Part shown: positions 26,052-35,377 of the stretch, piece by piece
Layout of the letters: every line of letters begins with the position of its first letter
How positions within the stretch are numbered: the first letter of the stretch is position 1
Source of the DNA: Bifidobacterium breve
GTDB taxonomy: Bacteria > Actinomycetota > Acidimicrobiia > Acidimicrobiales > Acidimicrobilacustridaceae
Assembly: GCA_945862505.1 (NCBI GenBank)
Contig: CAMAYJ010000020.1
Coordinates: 1-37,442 of the forward strand
Reading direction: 5' to 3'
DNA length: 37,442 nt
The notes under the pieces: model-generated
What the model was told of the DNA's origin: nothing
The model's database searches: none
What the model saw: the letters and a program-made list of their open reading frames with translations, nothing else
Position numbers and translations under genes: made by a program

Positions 26052-26205
26052 CGAAAGTGCCCTGTCGTCAGCGGCCTACAGATTGAGGAGACCCAAGCGA
26101 ACTCGGGACTCTCGACTCCGCAGTGCCGGGTGCTTGTGAATGTTTGCTCAAACTAGGACACAACCTTCGGTGCTGCAACTTTCGCCGAGGTCTCATGCTC
26201 CGCTC

Positions 26206-27333
26206 TCACGAGCCTTCATCGCGCTCAAGCCGCCGCCGTTCAAGACGGACCCCGGGATGGAGAACGGTGAAGAGAGAAAGCAGAATCGCAGCGATCCCAA
26301 AAGGCGCAATCCCGTCGCCCGAACCGCTGTAAATGGGCCAGAGAACAAAGCCGCTGAGTAACGCGGTCCAGGTCCACAAGATGAGCACGCTGCGGCGGTG
26401 TCCGTGCCCCAGTGCCATGAGGCGGTGATGGAGGTGGCCCTTATCGGCATTGGAGATTCCACTGCGAGATCGGGCTCTACGGATGATGGCGAAGAGGGTG
26501 TCGATGATGGGTACGCCCAGAATCACCAATGGGATCAGCAGAGGGGCGAAGAAGAAGAAGGAATTACCCGAGTAGGACCGATCGGTGCGACCACCAACGA
26601 CCATGGTTGATGCTGCCATCAACAAACCCAATAGGAGCGCTCCGGCATCGCCCATAAAAATTTTGGCGGGATGGAAGTTGTGCGGCAGAAAGCCGATACA
26701 GGCCCCGAGCGCAACAACGGCAATAAGCGGGCCAACGTTGCCGGCAGCAAGCAAACCGTCACCACTTAATTCATGGGCGTAAAGAAAGAACGTGGCTGCC
26801 GCGATGGCGACGATTCCGCCGGCCAGGCCATCAAGCCCGTCAATGAGGTTGATGGCATTGGCCATACCGACGACCCAAAGAACCGACAACAAGTACGACC
26901 AGTCGGTAGAGAGCAAAAAGACTCCGGCAAACGGCACTCGAAAAACGAGAATCGAAATACCAGAAATAACCAAGACGCTCGCAGCGATAACTATTCCTGC
27001 GACTTTCGCAGGCGCAGAAACATCGCGGAGATCATCAATCGCTCCGACGCCAGCGATGACTAACGCGGCAAGCACTAACCCAAGTGGTTCAGTGCTCCCA
27101 TTGAAAACAACATCGAACGAACCCATACACCACGCTGTAAACATGCCGGCAAGAACACCAAGCAGCATGGCGACCCCGCCGAGAGTTGGCGTTGATCGCT
27201 CGTGCACATGTCGTGCATCGGGGCGAACGACTGCACCGATTCGAACCGACAAACGTCGGACTCCGAACAACGCGACAAACGTCGTGACGGCGACGACCGC
27301 CAAAACGATTGCGTATGCGCCGATGCTTGGCAC
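26206..27333 (-). CDS. wecA: Undecaprenyl-phosphate sugar-1-phosphate transferase (MraY/WecA family)
   Basis: 375 residues with ten or eleven hydrophobic helices. Family motifs in order are GVGAIDDLRD (Asp100-Asp101), NAINLIDGLDGLAGG (159-173), FMGDAG (226-231) with the metal-site Asp229, and KGHLHHRLMALGH (298-310) in the substrate loop. HLHHR is typical of WecA/TagO/Rfe rather than of MraY. The enzyme transfers GlcNAc-1-phosphate or a similar sugar phosphate from UDP-sugar to undecaprenyl phosphate on the inner membrane face, starting polysaccharide or arabinogalactan-like glycan synthesis. GTG 27333 is the start, 20 bases after glyA. Position between glyA and atp genes resembles mycobacterial rfe next to atp. 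Exact sugar not known. Confidence 0.9.
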   Translation of the reverse strand: MPSIGAYAIVLAVVAVTTFVALFGVRRLSVRIGAVVRPDARHVHERSTPTLGGVAMLLGVLAGMFTAWCMGSFDVVFNGSTEPLGLVLAALVIAGVGAIDDLRDVSAPAKVAGIVIAASVLVISGISILVFRVPFAGVFLLSTDWSYLLSVLWVVGMANAINLIDGLDGLAGGIVAIAAATFFLYAHELSGDGLLAAGNVGPLIAVVALGACIGFLPHNFHPAKIFMGDAGALLLGLLMAASTMVVGGRTDRSYSGNSFFFFAPLLIPLVILGVPIIDTLFAIIRRARSRSGISNADKGHLHHRLMALGHGHRRSVLILWTWTALLSGFVLWPIYSGSGDGIAPFGIAAILLSLFTVLHPGVRLERRRLERDEGS

Positions 27334-27353
27334 GAGGTCGAAGACTTCCCGGC

Positions 27354-28595
27354 TCAGTCGTAGGGAGTGAACTTGGCGCAGAGCGCAGCGACATCGGAAC
27401 GCACTGCAGCAACTGCCGCGTCGTCGGTACGACCGCGAAGCGCTCGGGCAATGAGCGAAGCGATCTGAGCCATTTCCGGTTCTAACATTCCCTGCGTTGT
27501 GACCGCAGGAGTTCCGATGCGAACACCACTCGTTACAAACGGCGAACGAGGATCGTCAGGAATGGTGTTCTTGTTCAGCGTGATCCCCGCAAGATCGAGC
27601 ACTGCTTGCGCTTCTTTGCCAGTGAGTTCGGCATCGAATCCGCGCAGATCAACCAAACAGAGGTGATTGTCGGTGCCGCCCGAAACCAAACGGAACCCTT
27701 CCTTTGCAAGTGCTTCAGCAAGTGCAGCGGAGTTCTTGACGATCTGTTGCGCGTAACCCTTGAACGAGGGATCGGCCGCTTCACGGAATGCAACAGCTTT
27801 GGCAGCAATCGCATGTTCGAGCGGACCACCCTGCAAGCCCGGGAACATCGCTTTGTCGATCGCTGCTGCATGTTCAGCGCGACTGAGGATGCAGCCACCA
27901 CGAGGACCGCGGAGTGTCTTGTGTGTCGTAAAGGTAACGACATCGGCGTACGACACCGGATTCGGATGCACTCCACCGGCGATAAGCCCGGCGATATGCG
28001 CAGCATCGAACATCAGTAGCGCGCCAATTTCATCGGCGATCTCACGGATCGGCGCAGGGTCAATGATGCGTGGATAGGCAGTGGCCCCAGCGATGATCAT
28101 CTTCGGGCGCTCACGCAATGCGATTTCGCGCATTTGATCCATATCGATTCGTTCATCAGACGGGGTGACGCCATAGGCAACAAAGTTGTAGAAGCGCCCA
28201 GAAATATTCACCGGTGACCCGTGCGTGAGATGACCACCGTGATCAAGGCTTAGACCCATCACGGTGTCGCCCTGCTCAAGAAGTGCGAGGTACACGCCGA
28301 GGTTGGCATTGGCGCCCGAATGAGGTTGGACGTTGGCATGTTCAGCGCCAAAGAGTTCCTTCACCCGATCGCGAGCAATGTCCTCGATCTCATCGACGAT
28401 CTGATTGCCGCCGTAGTAGCGCTTGCCCGGGTACCCCTCGGAGTACTTGTTCGTGAGAACTGAGCCAGTTGCTCGCATCACGGCGGGAGAGGTGAAATTC
28501 TCCGAGGCGATGAGTTGCAACGTGGTGTTCTGACGTTCGACTTCGGAGTCGATGAGTCCGAAAAGCGTGTCGTCGTTGTCAGCAGGCCATGGCAT
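27354..28595 (-). CDS. glyA: Serine hydroxymethyltransferase
   Basis: 413 residues from ATG 28595, which has GAGGAG eight bases upstream (an upstream in-frame start at 28730 lacks a site and homology). SHMT features are [20 protein letters not shown] near the N-terminus, [35 protein letters not shown], and the PLP lysine in [12 protein letters not shown]. It converts serine and tetrahydrofolate to glycine and 5,10-methylene-tetrahydrofolate in the cytosol. First of a likely transcript running into the wecA-like gene. Divergent from the acyltransferase gene at 28760. Confidence 0.98.
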   Translation of the reverse strand: MPWPADNDDTLFGLIDSEVERQNTTLQLIASENFTSPAVMRATGSVLTNKYSEGYPGKRYYGGNQIVDEIEDIARDRVKELFGAEHANVQPHSGANANLGVYLALLEQGDTVMGLSLDHGGHLTHGSPVNISGRFYNFVAYGVTPSDERIDMDQMREIALRERPKMIIAGATAYPRIIDPAPIREIADEIGALLMFDAAHIAGLIAGGVHPNPVSYADVVTFTTHKTLRGPRGGCILSRAEHAAAIDKAMFPGLQGGPLEHAIAAKAVAFREAADPSFKGYAQQIVKNSAALAEALAKEGFRLVSGGTDNHLCLVDLRGFDAELTGKEAQAVLDLAGITLNKNTIPDDPRSPFVTSGVRIGTPAVTTQGMLEPEMAQIASLIARALRGRTDDAAVAAVRSDVAALCAKFTPYD

Positions 28596-28759
28596 AGCGA
28601 ATCTCCTCGTGCGGTGTCGTAGGGATCGTAGTGCCGCACCACCGCTCCCCTTCCGTCTCGCCTCCGAGTTATCGGGACCTCCATCCGATCGGTCGTGCGG
28701 CCCCCAAAGCGATCTCTGTGAAGCGCTCATCGACGTCGTACAACTAAAGTCCCAAGTAA

Positions 28760-29995
28760 ATGGGGTCCATACGAAGTTTTACCCGTGCACACATTCACGG
28801 CATCGACGGCCTGAGGGCGCTCGCAGCGTTTGCGGTAGTGGCACATCACGTCGGGTTCGATACCGGAACAACGTCCCGTTCCCGATTCGGCATCATTCTC
28901 GAGCAACTCGATATTGGTGTCGCCGTATTCTTTGTTCTTTCGGGTTTCCTGCTGGGAGCACCGTTCATTAAGCGGATCCTCGACGACCGACCGATCGACG
29001 GGATTGGTCGTTTCTGGTTGCGACGTGTCCTACGCATCTACCCCGCGTATTGGCTCGTACTCACGTGCATGGTCCTCTTTCTCGGCACGTCCATCACGTC
29101 GCTCTACCAGTTCGTCGTGTACTACGGCCTCGTTCAGATCTATGACGCCGACCTTCTCTTCGGGGGCATGGTGCAGGCGTGGACCTTGTGCACGGAGCTC
29201 GCCTTCTATGCCGTACTTCCGTTCATCGCCATTTCCGCGAAGTTCTTGGTGGGAAGGTTGAAGCGGATCCGCCCCGATACCGCCCTTCTCGCCGGTTGCA
29301 TTTTTCTTTATCTCGCCAGCACGGCATGGCGACTGGCGATGTACGGATTCCATCCCTCGTTCGGTCGCGTCGCGCTTTTGTGGTTACCAGGCCAACTCGA
29401 TCTCTTCTCCCTCGGTCTCGGTCTCGCTGTGCTGCGAGCACGGACCGAACGCGACGAGCGGTTCAATCAACGGATCCAGGCTTTCGTCCGGACACCGGCG
29501 CTGTGGTGGATCGCCACGGCTTGCGTCTTTGCCTTCACCTGCGCCGCCGGTCTCCGTCGCCCCATCGTTCCGGTTGGCACCCCGTTTTCATTCGGTGACA
29601 GCACAGAATTCACGCGTCAGATCGCGTTCGGGTTGTTCGCAGTGCTGCTCATCGCACCCATCGCTCTGCGCCGTCTTCCCGATCGCCTCACGTCGGTCAC
29701 TCTTGGTTCACGACCGATGGTGATGCTCGGTGTCGTGTCCTACGGCGTCTACCTCTGGCACAAGAGCCTGATCCCGAAAGTTCAGGAATGGTTCGGCTGG
29801 GGATTTTTCGAAGGCAACTTCTTCGTCGTCTTCTTTGCGGTGGCAACGCTAAGCACAGCACTGGCATGGCTCACTCATCGGTGGATCGAGTCTCCGATGT
29901 TGCGTCTCGCCGACACAGGTGGGACCCGCTCGGCGGTTCCCGAACAAAACGGCGCCAATCGACCCTCCGTCGATCCCGACACCTCCAAAGACTAA
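28760..29995 (+). CDS. Acyltransferase 3 family membrane protein (OafA/YrhL-like)
   Basis: 411 residues, about ten hydrophobic helices. [20 protein letters not shown] (11-30) carries the family start and the putative catalytic His, [13 protein letters not shown] follows, and [16 protein letters not shown] is the conserved Arg-rich loop. Such enzymes move acyl groups across the membrane and onto surface sugars or lipids (O-acetylation of polysaccharide is usual). No C-terminal SGNH domain is present. ATG 28760 lacks a Shine-Dalgarno sequence. Converges with the second, longer acyltransferase gene (26 bases apart). Confidence 0.88.
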   Translation: MGSIRSFTRAHIHGIDGLRALAAFAVVAHHVGFDTGTTSRSRFGIILEQLDIGVAVFFVLSGFLLGAPFIKRILDDRPIDGIGRFWLRRVLRIYPAYWLVLTCMVLFLGTSITSLYQFVVYYGLVQIYDADLLFGGMVQAWTLCTELAFYAVLPFIAISAKFLVGRLKRIRPDTALLAGCIFLYLASTAWRLAMYGFHPSFGRVALLWLPGQLDLFSLGLGLAVLRARTERDERFNQRIQAFVRTPALWWIATACVFAFTCAAGLRRPIVPVGTPFSFGDSTEFTRQIAFGLFAVLLIAPIALRRLPDRLTSVTLGSRPMVMLGVVSYGVYLWHKSLIPKVQEWFGWGFFEGNFFVVFFAVATLSTALAWLTHRWIESPMLRLADTGGTRSAVPEQNGANRPSVDPDTSKD

Positions 29996-30021
29996 GAGCT
30001 CTCGTCTCGCGGATCGGTCCG

Positions 30022-32025
30022 TCAGCGGACGAGGCAGCCACCCTTTGGATCGTCATAGCGCGCGTCGGTTGTCCAACTGCCTACTTGCCAACCAGTGACG
30101 GCCCGATTCGACCAACCGATCGAGGCAGTTTTGGTATTGATCGCATCTGCTACACGAGCGGCCCCCACCGGACACAAGTGCCAATTATCAGGCTTTCGCA
30201 ACATGATGGTTTGACCCGTCGCGTCGACGTAGGACCGCGGGTAGTCGCCAAACTCGCCGGCGGGTCGGCGGAGAGAAGATTCAATATCGGTGAAGGCAAC
30301 GTTGCCGGCATAAAAAGAAGGAACCATCTCGAACACCCGATCGGTGTCGCGCTGTGGGGTAGTACCGCCCGGGAGCATGCTGATCCAGAGGACTTTTGCG
30401 CCATTGGTTGTGAAGAGTTCTGTCGCCTCCTTCGCGATCTGCAAATAGGCGGCATCACCCTTTTCCTTTTGAAAACCGAGATCCCAACCGCCGAGCATGA
30501 TCATGACGAGCGTCGGATGGTGCTCGTCGATCAGTTGTTTCCATTTTGTGCGCCAGTCGATCTTGGGATTTGTGAGTCCGTATCCAGGGAATGCACCGCT
30601 CACGAATAGGCGAGTTCCGCTGGCGTTGAACGCCGCGCCGACCGCTGGAGCCTCGTCGTAGGCCCCTGAATCGCCAAGCCACAGAACCGAGTCGGCGGTC
30701 GCCCCGGCGATGCTGGGAGCAACCGGTCCCGTCGACGTTTCTCCCTTGAACACCTGAGACTGCTGACTTCCGATGTCGAAGTTGGCAAAAGGGATCTTGC
30801 TCGCTGGCGGTTTCAGTGTGACAGCGAACGCGACCGCCACAACGACCACAGCACCCACGAGCGCCGAGCTCAACGCCAAACTATCGGTCTTGAGCATCGT
30901 GCCGCGCCGGATGGGGTTCTCAACCAAATAATACGAAGCAAGCGCAATCGCGATCGTGACTGCCATGCGCAGTGCAAACAGAATCGCTTGATTGTTGATA
31001 CCGGTCCGCTCGGCATCGAGCCAAAGGAAAATTGGCCAGTGATAGAGATAGAGCCCGTAAGAGATCATGCCGGCCCAGCAAAGAACCTTGATCGAGATCA
31101 TCTTTGCGATCAGGCCGTTCCGGGTGACGGCAAAGATGATCGCCGTGGTCCCACACGCGTAGAGCGGGAACCCGCCTCGGGCTAACCCCATGGAACTTTC
31201 TGGGACCGCATACCAGGCCCAGAACATCCCAACGATCGCGAGTCCACCAAGCGCATCGGTCCAGAGTGTTGACACTCCTCGGTCTCGCCGGGTTTTTTGA
31301 TCGACTGTCGAAGATTGTCGCCCAGACCACCACACCGCGAGCAGGCAACCAAGGAGCAACTCTGCCGCCCGAGTGTCGGTGCCGTAATACACGCGGTCCA
31401 CGTTGTTGCGCAGGACGACTTCGAGAATTACCGACGCGCCGGTCGCCATAACCAGAAGCGTTGTAAGCAACCGGCGGCCGCCGACCTTCATCACGATCAT
31501 GACGAACAAGGGAAAGATCACATAGAACTGCTCTTCTATTGCTAGCGACCAAAAATGCTGGAGCGGACTCGGCGAAAGGAAGAGGTCGGCGTAGCTCTTG
31601 CCCCCCGTAAGGAAGCGCCAGTTGGCGACGTAACCGAGAGCGGCAAGCATGTCGCCGCGCAGGCTGTTCAATTGCTCGGCTGAACCGATCCTCCACCAGA
31701 CGACGCCCACGAGCGCGATGGCGATAAGAGCAGCAGGCAAAAGTCGACGGAACCTGCGAGCCCAGAAACGACCGAGGTTGATTCCCTCCGAACGATCCCA
31801 CTCGCGCACGAGCAGGTTGGTGATGAGAAAGCCGGAAAGGGTGAAGAACGTGGAGACGCCAAGGAATCCACCCTTTGCCCACGTGAAGCCCCCGTGGAAG
31901 AGCAGTACTCCGATGACTGCAAGTCCGCGCAGTCCATCGAGGCCCGGCAGATGGGGCATCGCATTCGACGGACGCTCCAGCTCATTCGCTGCACTAGCTT
32001 CCCGATCAAGTGCTGTGTCAGCCAT
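30022..32025 (-). CDS. Acyltransferase 3 with C-terminal SGNH domain (OafA-like)
   Basis: 667 residues. The N-terminal membrane domain (about 25-400) has LPGLDGLRGLAVIGVLLFHGG, GVSTFFTLSGFLI, RFWARRFRRLLPAAL and FWSLAIEEQFYVIFP. The C-terminal extracytoplasmic part (about 430-667) is an SGNH hydrolase-type domain: LWLGDSGAY (block I Ser), MLGGWD, and DNWHLCPVG with the Asp-His pair. This two-domain form O-acetylates lipopolysaccharide, peptidoglycan or capsule sugars in other bacteria; the membrane part is thought to hand the acetyl group to the SGNH part. Target glycan not known. Divergent from the GT2 gene. Confidence 0.93.
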   Translation of the reverse strand: MADTALDREASAANELERPSNAMPHLPGLDGLRGLAVIGVLLFHGGFTWAKGGFLGVSTFFTLSGFLITNLLVREWDRSEGINLGRFWARRFRRLLPAALIAIALVGVVWWRIGSAEQLNSLRGDMLAALGYVANWRFLTGGKSYADLFLSPSPLQHFWSLAIEEQFYVIFPLFVMIVMKVGGRRLLTTLLVMATGASVILEVVLRNNVDRVYYGTDTRAAELLLGCLLAVWWSGRQSSTVDQKTRRDRGVSTLWTDALGGLAIVGMFWAWYAVPESSMGLARGGFPLYACGTTAIIFAVTRNGLIAKMISIKVLCWAGMISYGLYLYHWPIFLWLDAERTGINNQAILFALRMAVTIAIALASYYLVENPIRRGTMLKTDSLALSSALVGAVVVVAVAFAVTLKPPASKIPFANFDIGSQQSQVFKGETSTGPVAPSIAGATADSVLWLGDSGAYDEAPAVGAAFNASGTRLFVSGAFPGYGLTNPKIDWRTKWKQLIDEHHPTLVMIMLGGWDLGFQKEKGDAAYLQIAKEATELFTTNGAKVLWISMLPGGTTPQRDTDRVFEMVPSFYAGNVAFTDIESSLRRPAGEFGDYPRSYVDATGQTIMLRKPDNWHLCPVGAARVADAINTKTASIGWSNRAVTGWQVGSWTTDARYDDPKGGCLVR

Positions 32026-32191
32026 CGCAACGTCCAGAGGAATTTTTGGAGTGCAGTAGATGCCTGCGCACTTCCCGGAAAACGCAACATAGCAGTGGAC
32101 CCGGAGTGATCATGTTCAGTCCTCCGGGCGGCCTTCATCTCGCCGATGCGTATCGCACCAGCGTTTGCTACACGAGAAGTACGCTTGGCGA

Positions 32192-32905
32192 GTGAGCGCG
32201 CCGCAGGAACCACACGCGAATCCCCACATCTCAGTGGTAGTCGCCGCTTACAACGAAGAAGACACCATCGGCGCCGTGCTCGATGCACTCGGCGAACTCG
32301 ACCTCGATATGGAAGTCATCGTCGTAAACGATGGTTCCACGGATCGAACCGCTGCAATCATCGAGTCACGAACCGGTCCGCGTCTCCAGCTCATCTCCAA
32401 GCCAAACGGCGGCAAGGGCACGGCATTGCGCGCCGGATTCGAGGCTGCATCGGGCTCCATCATCGTGATTCAAGATGCCGATGTTGAACTCTCCCCGGCC
32501 CGAATCCCCGATCTCATCGCTCCGATTCTCGCCGGAGATGCCGATGTCGTTTTTGGTTCCCGATTCCTCGAACCCGTGCCAGGACTCGGCTGGGAACGTC
32601 GCCTTGCAAACTGGTTCCTCACGATGCTTTCGAATATCTCGTTCCACACGAAATTGACCGATATGGAAACGGCCCACAAGGCCATCCGCGGAACGTACGT
32701 GCAACAGTTCACGCTCGAAGCCACCCGCTTCGACGTCGAGGTGGAACTGACCGCCAAGCTCTCGCGACTCGGAGCCCGAATTATCGAGATCCCCAGCCCC
32801 TACACACCACGTACGGTTGCTGAGGGCAAGAAGATCGGTTTCGGCGACGGCATTCACGCAGTGCAGGCAATCCTTCGCTGGCGTCGCTGGCGACCACAGA
32901 CCTGA
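32192..32905 (+). CDS. Family 2 glycosyltransferase (polyprenol-phosphate sugar synthase-like)
   Basis: 237 residues from GTG 32192; TTG 32165 would add nine residues without family match. ISVVVAAYNEEDTIGAVL begins the GT-A fold, VIVVNDGSTDRT and IQDADVELSP supply the nucleotide-sugar and metal Asp residues, and DMETAHKAIRG lies near the acceptor site. There are no C-terminal membrane helices, so it resembles DPM1/Ppm1-type dolichyl- or polyprenyl-phosphate mannose/glucose synthases. It may make the lipid-linked sugar donor for the GT39-like enzyme at 35378; that link is inference. TACGCT ends seven bases before GTG, which would fit a leaderless transcript, but no -35 is seen. Confidence 0.88.
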   Translation: MSAPQEPHANPHISVVVAAYNEEDTIGAVLDALGELDLDMEVIVVNDGSTDRTAAIIESRTGPRLQLISKPNGGKGTALRAGFEAASGSIIVIQDADVELSPARIPDLIAPILAGDADVVFGSRFLEPVPGLGWERRLANWFLTMLSNISFHTKLTDMETAHKAIRGTYVQQFTLEATRFDVEVELTAKLSRLGARIIEIPSPYTPRTVAEGKKIGFGDGIHAVQAILRWRRWRPQT

Positions 32906-32926
32906 TCGATCAGACGCAATCGTTGG

Positions 32927-34243
32927 TCAGAGGCGCTCGATCTGTTCGTTCGTCGGCACGCCGCCGGCATTGACCGCGTCGAAAATATGTGCGCCGCTCT
33001 CGATCCATCTGCCAATCGGCCACGAGAGGTGCTTCACGAGAACAAGAACGACGTCATAGTCATTTGGATTGATCGTGTCAGGATTGATCGACTGACGTTC
33101 GCGCCCCGAGATGGTGATCGATGGAACCATTGGGTCTGCGTAGTCAACGATCGCTCCTTCCGCCTCGAGGAGCTTAATGACCTGCACGGCGCGAGAGTTC
33201 CGAGTGTCGGACACACCCTCTTTAAACGCCACTCCGAGTGCGAGAACCTTTGCCCCGTTCAGTGTCTTTTCACGTCGATTCAAAAAGCGCGAGACCCGCA
33301 GGCAGACGTAATCGGCCATACCGAGATTTGTGTCGGCGGCCAACTCGATGAACTTGGTTTGGAAGTCGTAGGCCCGCGCTTTCCACGAGAGGTAATAGGG
33401 GTCGACTGGAATGCAGTGGCCACCAGGCCCGATGCCAGGCCAGAACGCTTGAAAACCAAAGGGCTTTGTGGAGGCCGCCGAAATTACTTCCCAGAGATCG
33501 ATTCCCATCTTTTCCGAGAGCACCGCTAACTCGTTCACAAGTGCAATGTTCACGGCGCGATAGGTGTTTTCAAGAAGCTTGGTCATCTCGGCCGCGTCGG
33601 GCGAACTCACACACGTCACCAACCCGGGTTCGTCCATCACGGCTTCAAGCAACGCTCGTGCGCACTGCGTGCTTTGCTCGTTGACGCCTCCCACGACCTT
33701 GGGGGTATTGCGAACAGTGAAACGCACGTTGCCGGGATCGACACGCTCGGGCGAAAACGCGAGCATGAAATCGATACCCGACCGAAGCCCAGTCTCTTCG
33801 AGGATCGGTTGCATGATCTGCGTCGTCGTTCCCGGGGAGGTCGTCGACTGAAGGATGACCAGCATCCCCGGCCGAAGTATGGACGCCACCGACGCTGCCG
33901 CAGATTGGATGAACGAAAGATCCGGAGTCTTCTGGTCGTCGTGCGGAGTCGGAACGCAAACGAAGACCACATCGACGGTCGACAGGTCGGCCAGATCTGA
34001 GGTCGCAAGCATCTTTCCCGAATTAACGACAGCAGCTATGCGAGCCGACTCGATGTCTTCGATGTGACTGTGTCCGGAGTTAAGGCCCTGGATCCGAGGC
34101 TCATTGAGGTCGAAGCCCACCGCTCGAAATCCAGTTTCCGCGTAGCCCACCACCAACGGCAGACCGACGTAACCGAGACCCACCACACCGACCGACAACG
34201 TCCGTTCCGAAACAGCTGCTTCAAATTCGGTAGTTGTTTTCAT
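32927..34243 (-). CDS. UDP-sugar 6-dehydrogenase (UDP-GlcNAc/UDP-Glc dehydrogenase family)
   Basis: 438 residues. NAD site VGLGYVGLP (21-29), VCVPTP (95-100), LQSTTSPGTT (131-140), AFSPERVDPG (162-171), E.TKLLENTYRAVNIALVNE (219-238) and the catalytic Cys277 in GPGGHCIPVDPYYL. The last motif (HCIPVDP) is typical of UDP-N-acetylglucosamine/-mannosamine 6-dehydrogenases such as WbpA/WecC/TviB. They oxidise C6 of the sugar to a uronic acid. ATG overlaps the stop of the epimerase gene by four bases (ATGA), so the two make a UDP-HexNAcA-type sugar for surface glycan together. Confidence 0.93.
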   Translation of the reverse strand: MKTTTEFEAAVSERTLSVGVVGLGYVGLPLVVGYAETGFRAVGFDLNEPRIQGLNSGHSHIEDIESARIAAVVNSGKMLATSDLADLSTVDVVFVCVPTPHDDQKTPDLSFIQSAAASVASILRPGMLVILQSTTSPGTTTQIMQPILEETGLRSGIDFMLAFSPERVDPGNVRFTVRNTPKVVGGVNEQSTQCARALLEAVMDEPGLVTCVSSPDAAEMTKLLENTYRAVNIALVNELAVLSEKMGIDLWEVISAASTKPFGFQAFWPGIGPGGHCIPVDPYYLSWKARAYDFQTKFIELAADTNLGMADYVCLRVSRFLNRREKTLNGAKVLALGVAFKEGVSDTRNSRAVQVIKLLEAEGAIVDYADPMVPSITISGRERQSINPDTINPNDYDVVLVLVKHLSWPIGRWIESGAHIFDAVNAGGVPTNEQIERL

Positions 34244-35223
34244 TGCGCCACCATCAGAGGCTCGTTGTTATCACGCCACCACTCGACCGTGATGGGAAGA
34301 CCTTCGTCTATTGACACCGCGGGAGCCCAGCCGAGAATCTTCGCGGCCTTGCTCACGTCGGGCACACGTCGCATGGGATCCTCGAATCCGGGACCATACG
34401 CTTCGTCGTAAGAGATATGTGAAATCTTGCTCGATGACCCCACTGCGCGGCAGATGCGTTCCGCGAGTTCGTTGATCGAAATCTCAATCGAGGTTCCGAT
34501 GTTGAAGGCCTGCCCAAGAGCTTCATCAAGCGTTCCTGCAAGATAGGTACCGCGAATGGTGTCGCTGACAAATCCGAAACATCGCGTTTGATTCCCATCG
34601 CCGTGAATGACAATCGGATCGTCGGCGAGAGCCTGTGCCGTCATGCTGGCAACGACCGATCCGTAACCGTTCTGGTGGAGTCGGGGCCCGTAGGTATTGA
34701 AATATCGAACAATCGACATGCGCAGACCTCGCTCCGCTGCATAGGCGAACGCGAGATGCTCATCGAGTGCTTTTGAGGTGCTGTACGACCACCGGGAGAC
34801 GTGGGTTGGCCCGACAACGCGGTCATCGTCTTCACTCATCGGGGACTTCAGTGCTTTGCCGTAGATCTCAGAGGTTGATGCCAGCAGGACTCGAGTGTCG
34901 TGTCGAACACAAGCCTCGAGAACACTCTCGGTCCCGTCGACATTGGTGCGTATCGATCGGAGCGGGGCTTCGATGATATTTCGCACACCCACAGCAGCGG
35001 CGAGATGGAAAACCAAATCGGCGCCTCCGACGACCCGCGACACGAGATCGACATCGAGAATCGAGCCCTCGTGGAATTCGATCGATCCTTCGAGATGGGC
35101 AAGGTTCGACGCCCGACCGGTCGAGAGATCGTCGATGACTTTCACCTCATGACCTTCAGCGAGTAGGAGGTCAACCAAATTCGAGCCGATGAAGCCGGCA
35201 CCGCCAGTCACGAGGATTTGCAC
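34240..35223 (-). CDS. NAD-dependent sugar epimerase/dehydratase (SDR, UDP-glucose 4-epimerase-like)
   Basis: 327 residues from GTG 35223, chosen because MQILVTGGAGFIGSNLVD begins exactly there; an in-frame extension to 35478 covers the divergent gene's start. Rossmann motif GGAGFIG (7-13), Ser118 in ASTSEIYG, and catalytic Tyr147/Lys151 in YSTSK are seen; VRYFNTYGPR is the substrate-side motif. It could be a 4-epimerase or a UDP-uronic acid decarboxylase/epimerase; the neighbour suggests WbpP-like C4-epimerisation of UDP-GlcNAc or a uronate step. No Shine-Dalgarno sequence; TACTGT ends seven bases before GTG, possibly a leaderless promoter. Confidence 0.9.
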   Translation of the reverse strand: MQILVTGGAGFIGSNLVDLLLAEGHEVKVIDDLSTGRASNLAHLEGSIEFHEGSILDVDLVSRVVGGADLVFHLAAAVGVRNIIEAPLRSIRTNVDGTESVLEACVRHDTRVLLASTSEIYGKALKSPMSEDDDRVVGPTHVSRWSYSTSKALDEHLAFAYAAERGLRMSIVRYFNTYGPRLHQNGYGSVVASMTAQALADDPIVIHGDGNQTRCFGFVSDTIRGTYLAGTLDEALGQAFNIGTSIEISINELAERICRAVGSSSKISHISYDEAYGPGFEDPMRRVPDVSKAAKILGWAPAVSIDEGLPITVEWWRDNNEPLMVAQ

Positions 35224-35377
35224 AAATGCAACAGTAGCGAAAATTGCGGCTATCGCCGTTCGTGCTCGGCAATCACGCGAACGACCGTGCTTACTCACAG
35301 ATACGCAAGCGTTTCTCGTTCTGTCGGGACCAACCGCCGCCTTCCACCGTGGCTGGCTCACAGTAGGCTCCCCGACG

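Noticed and set aside
30920-31882. 320-codon minus-strand frame inside the SGNH acyltransferase gene
   Set aside because: Shifted frame of the acyltransferase; Arg/Ser-rich composition, no family features.
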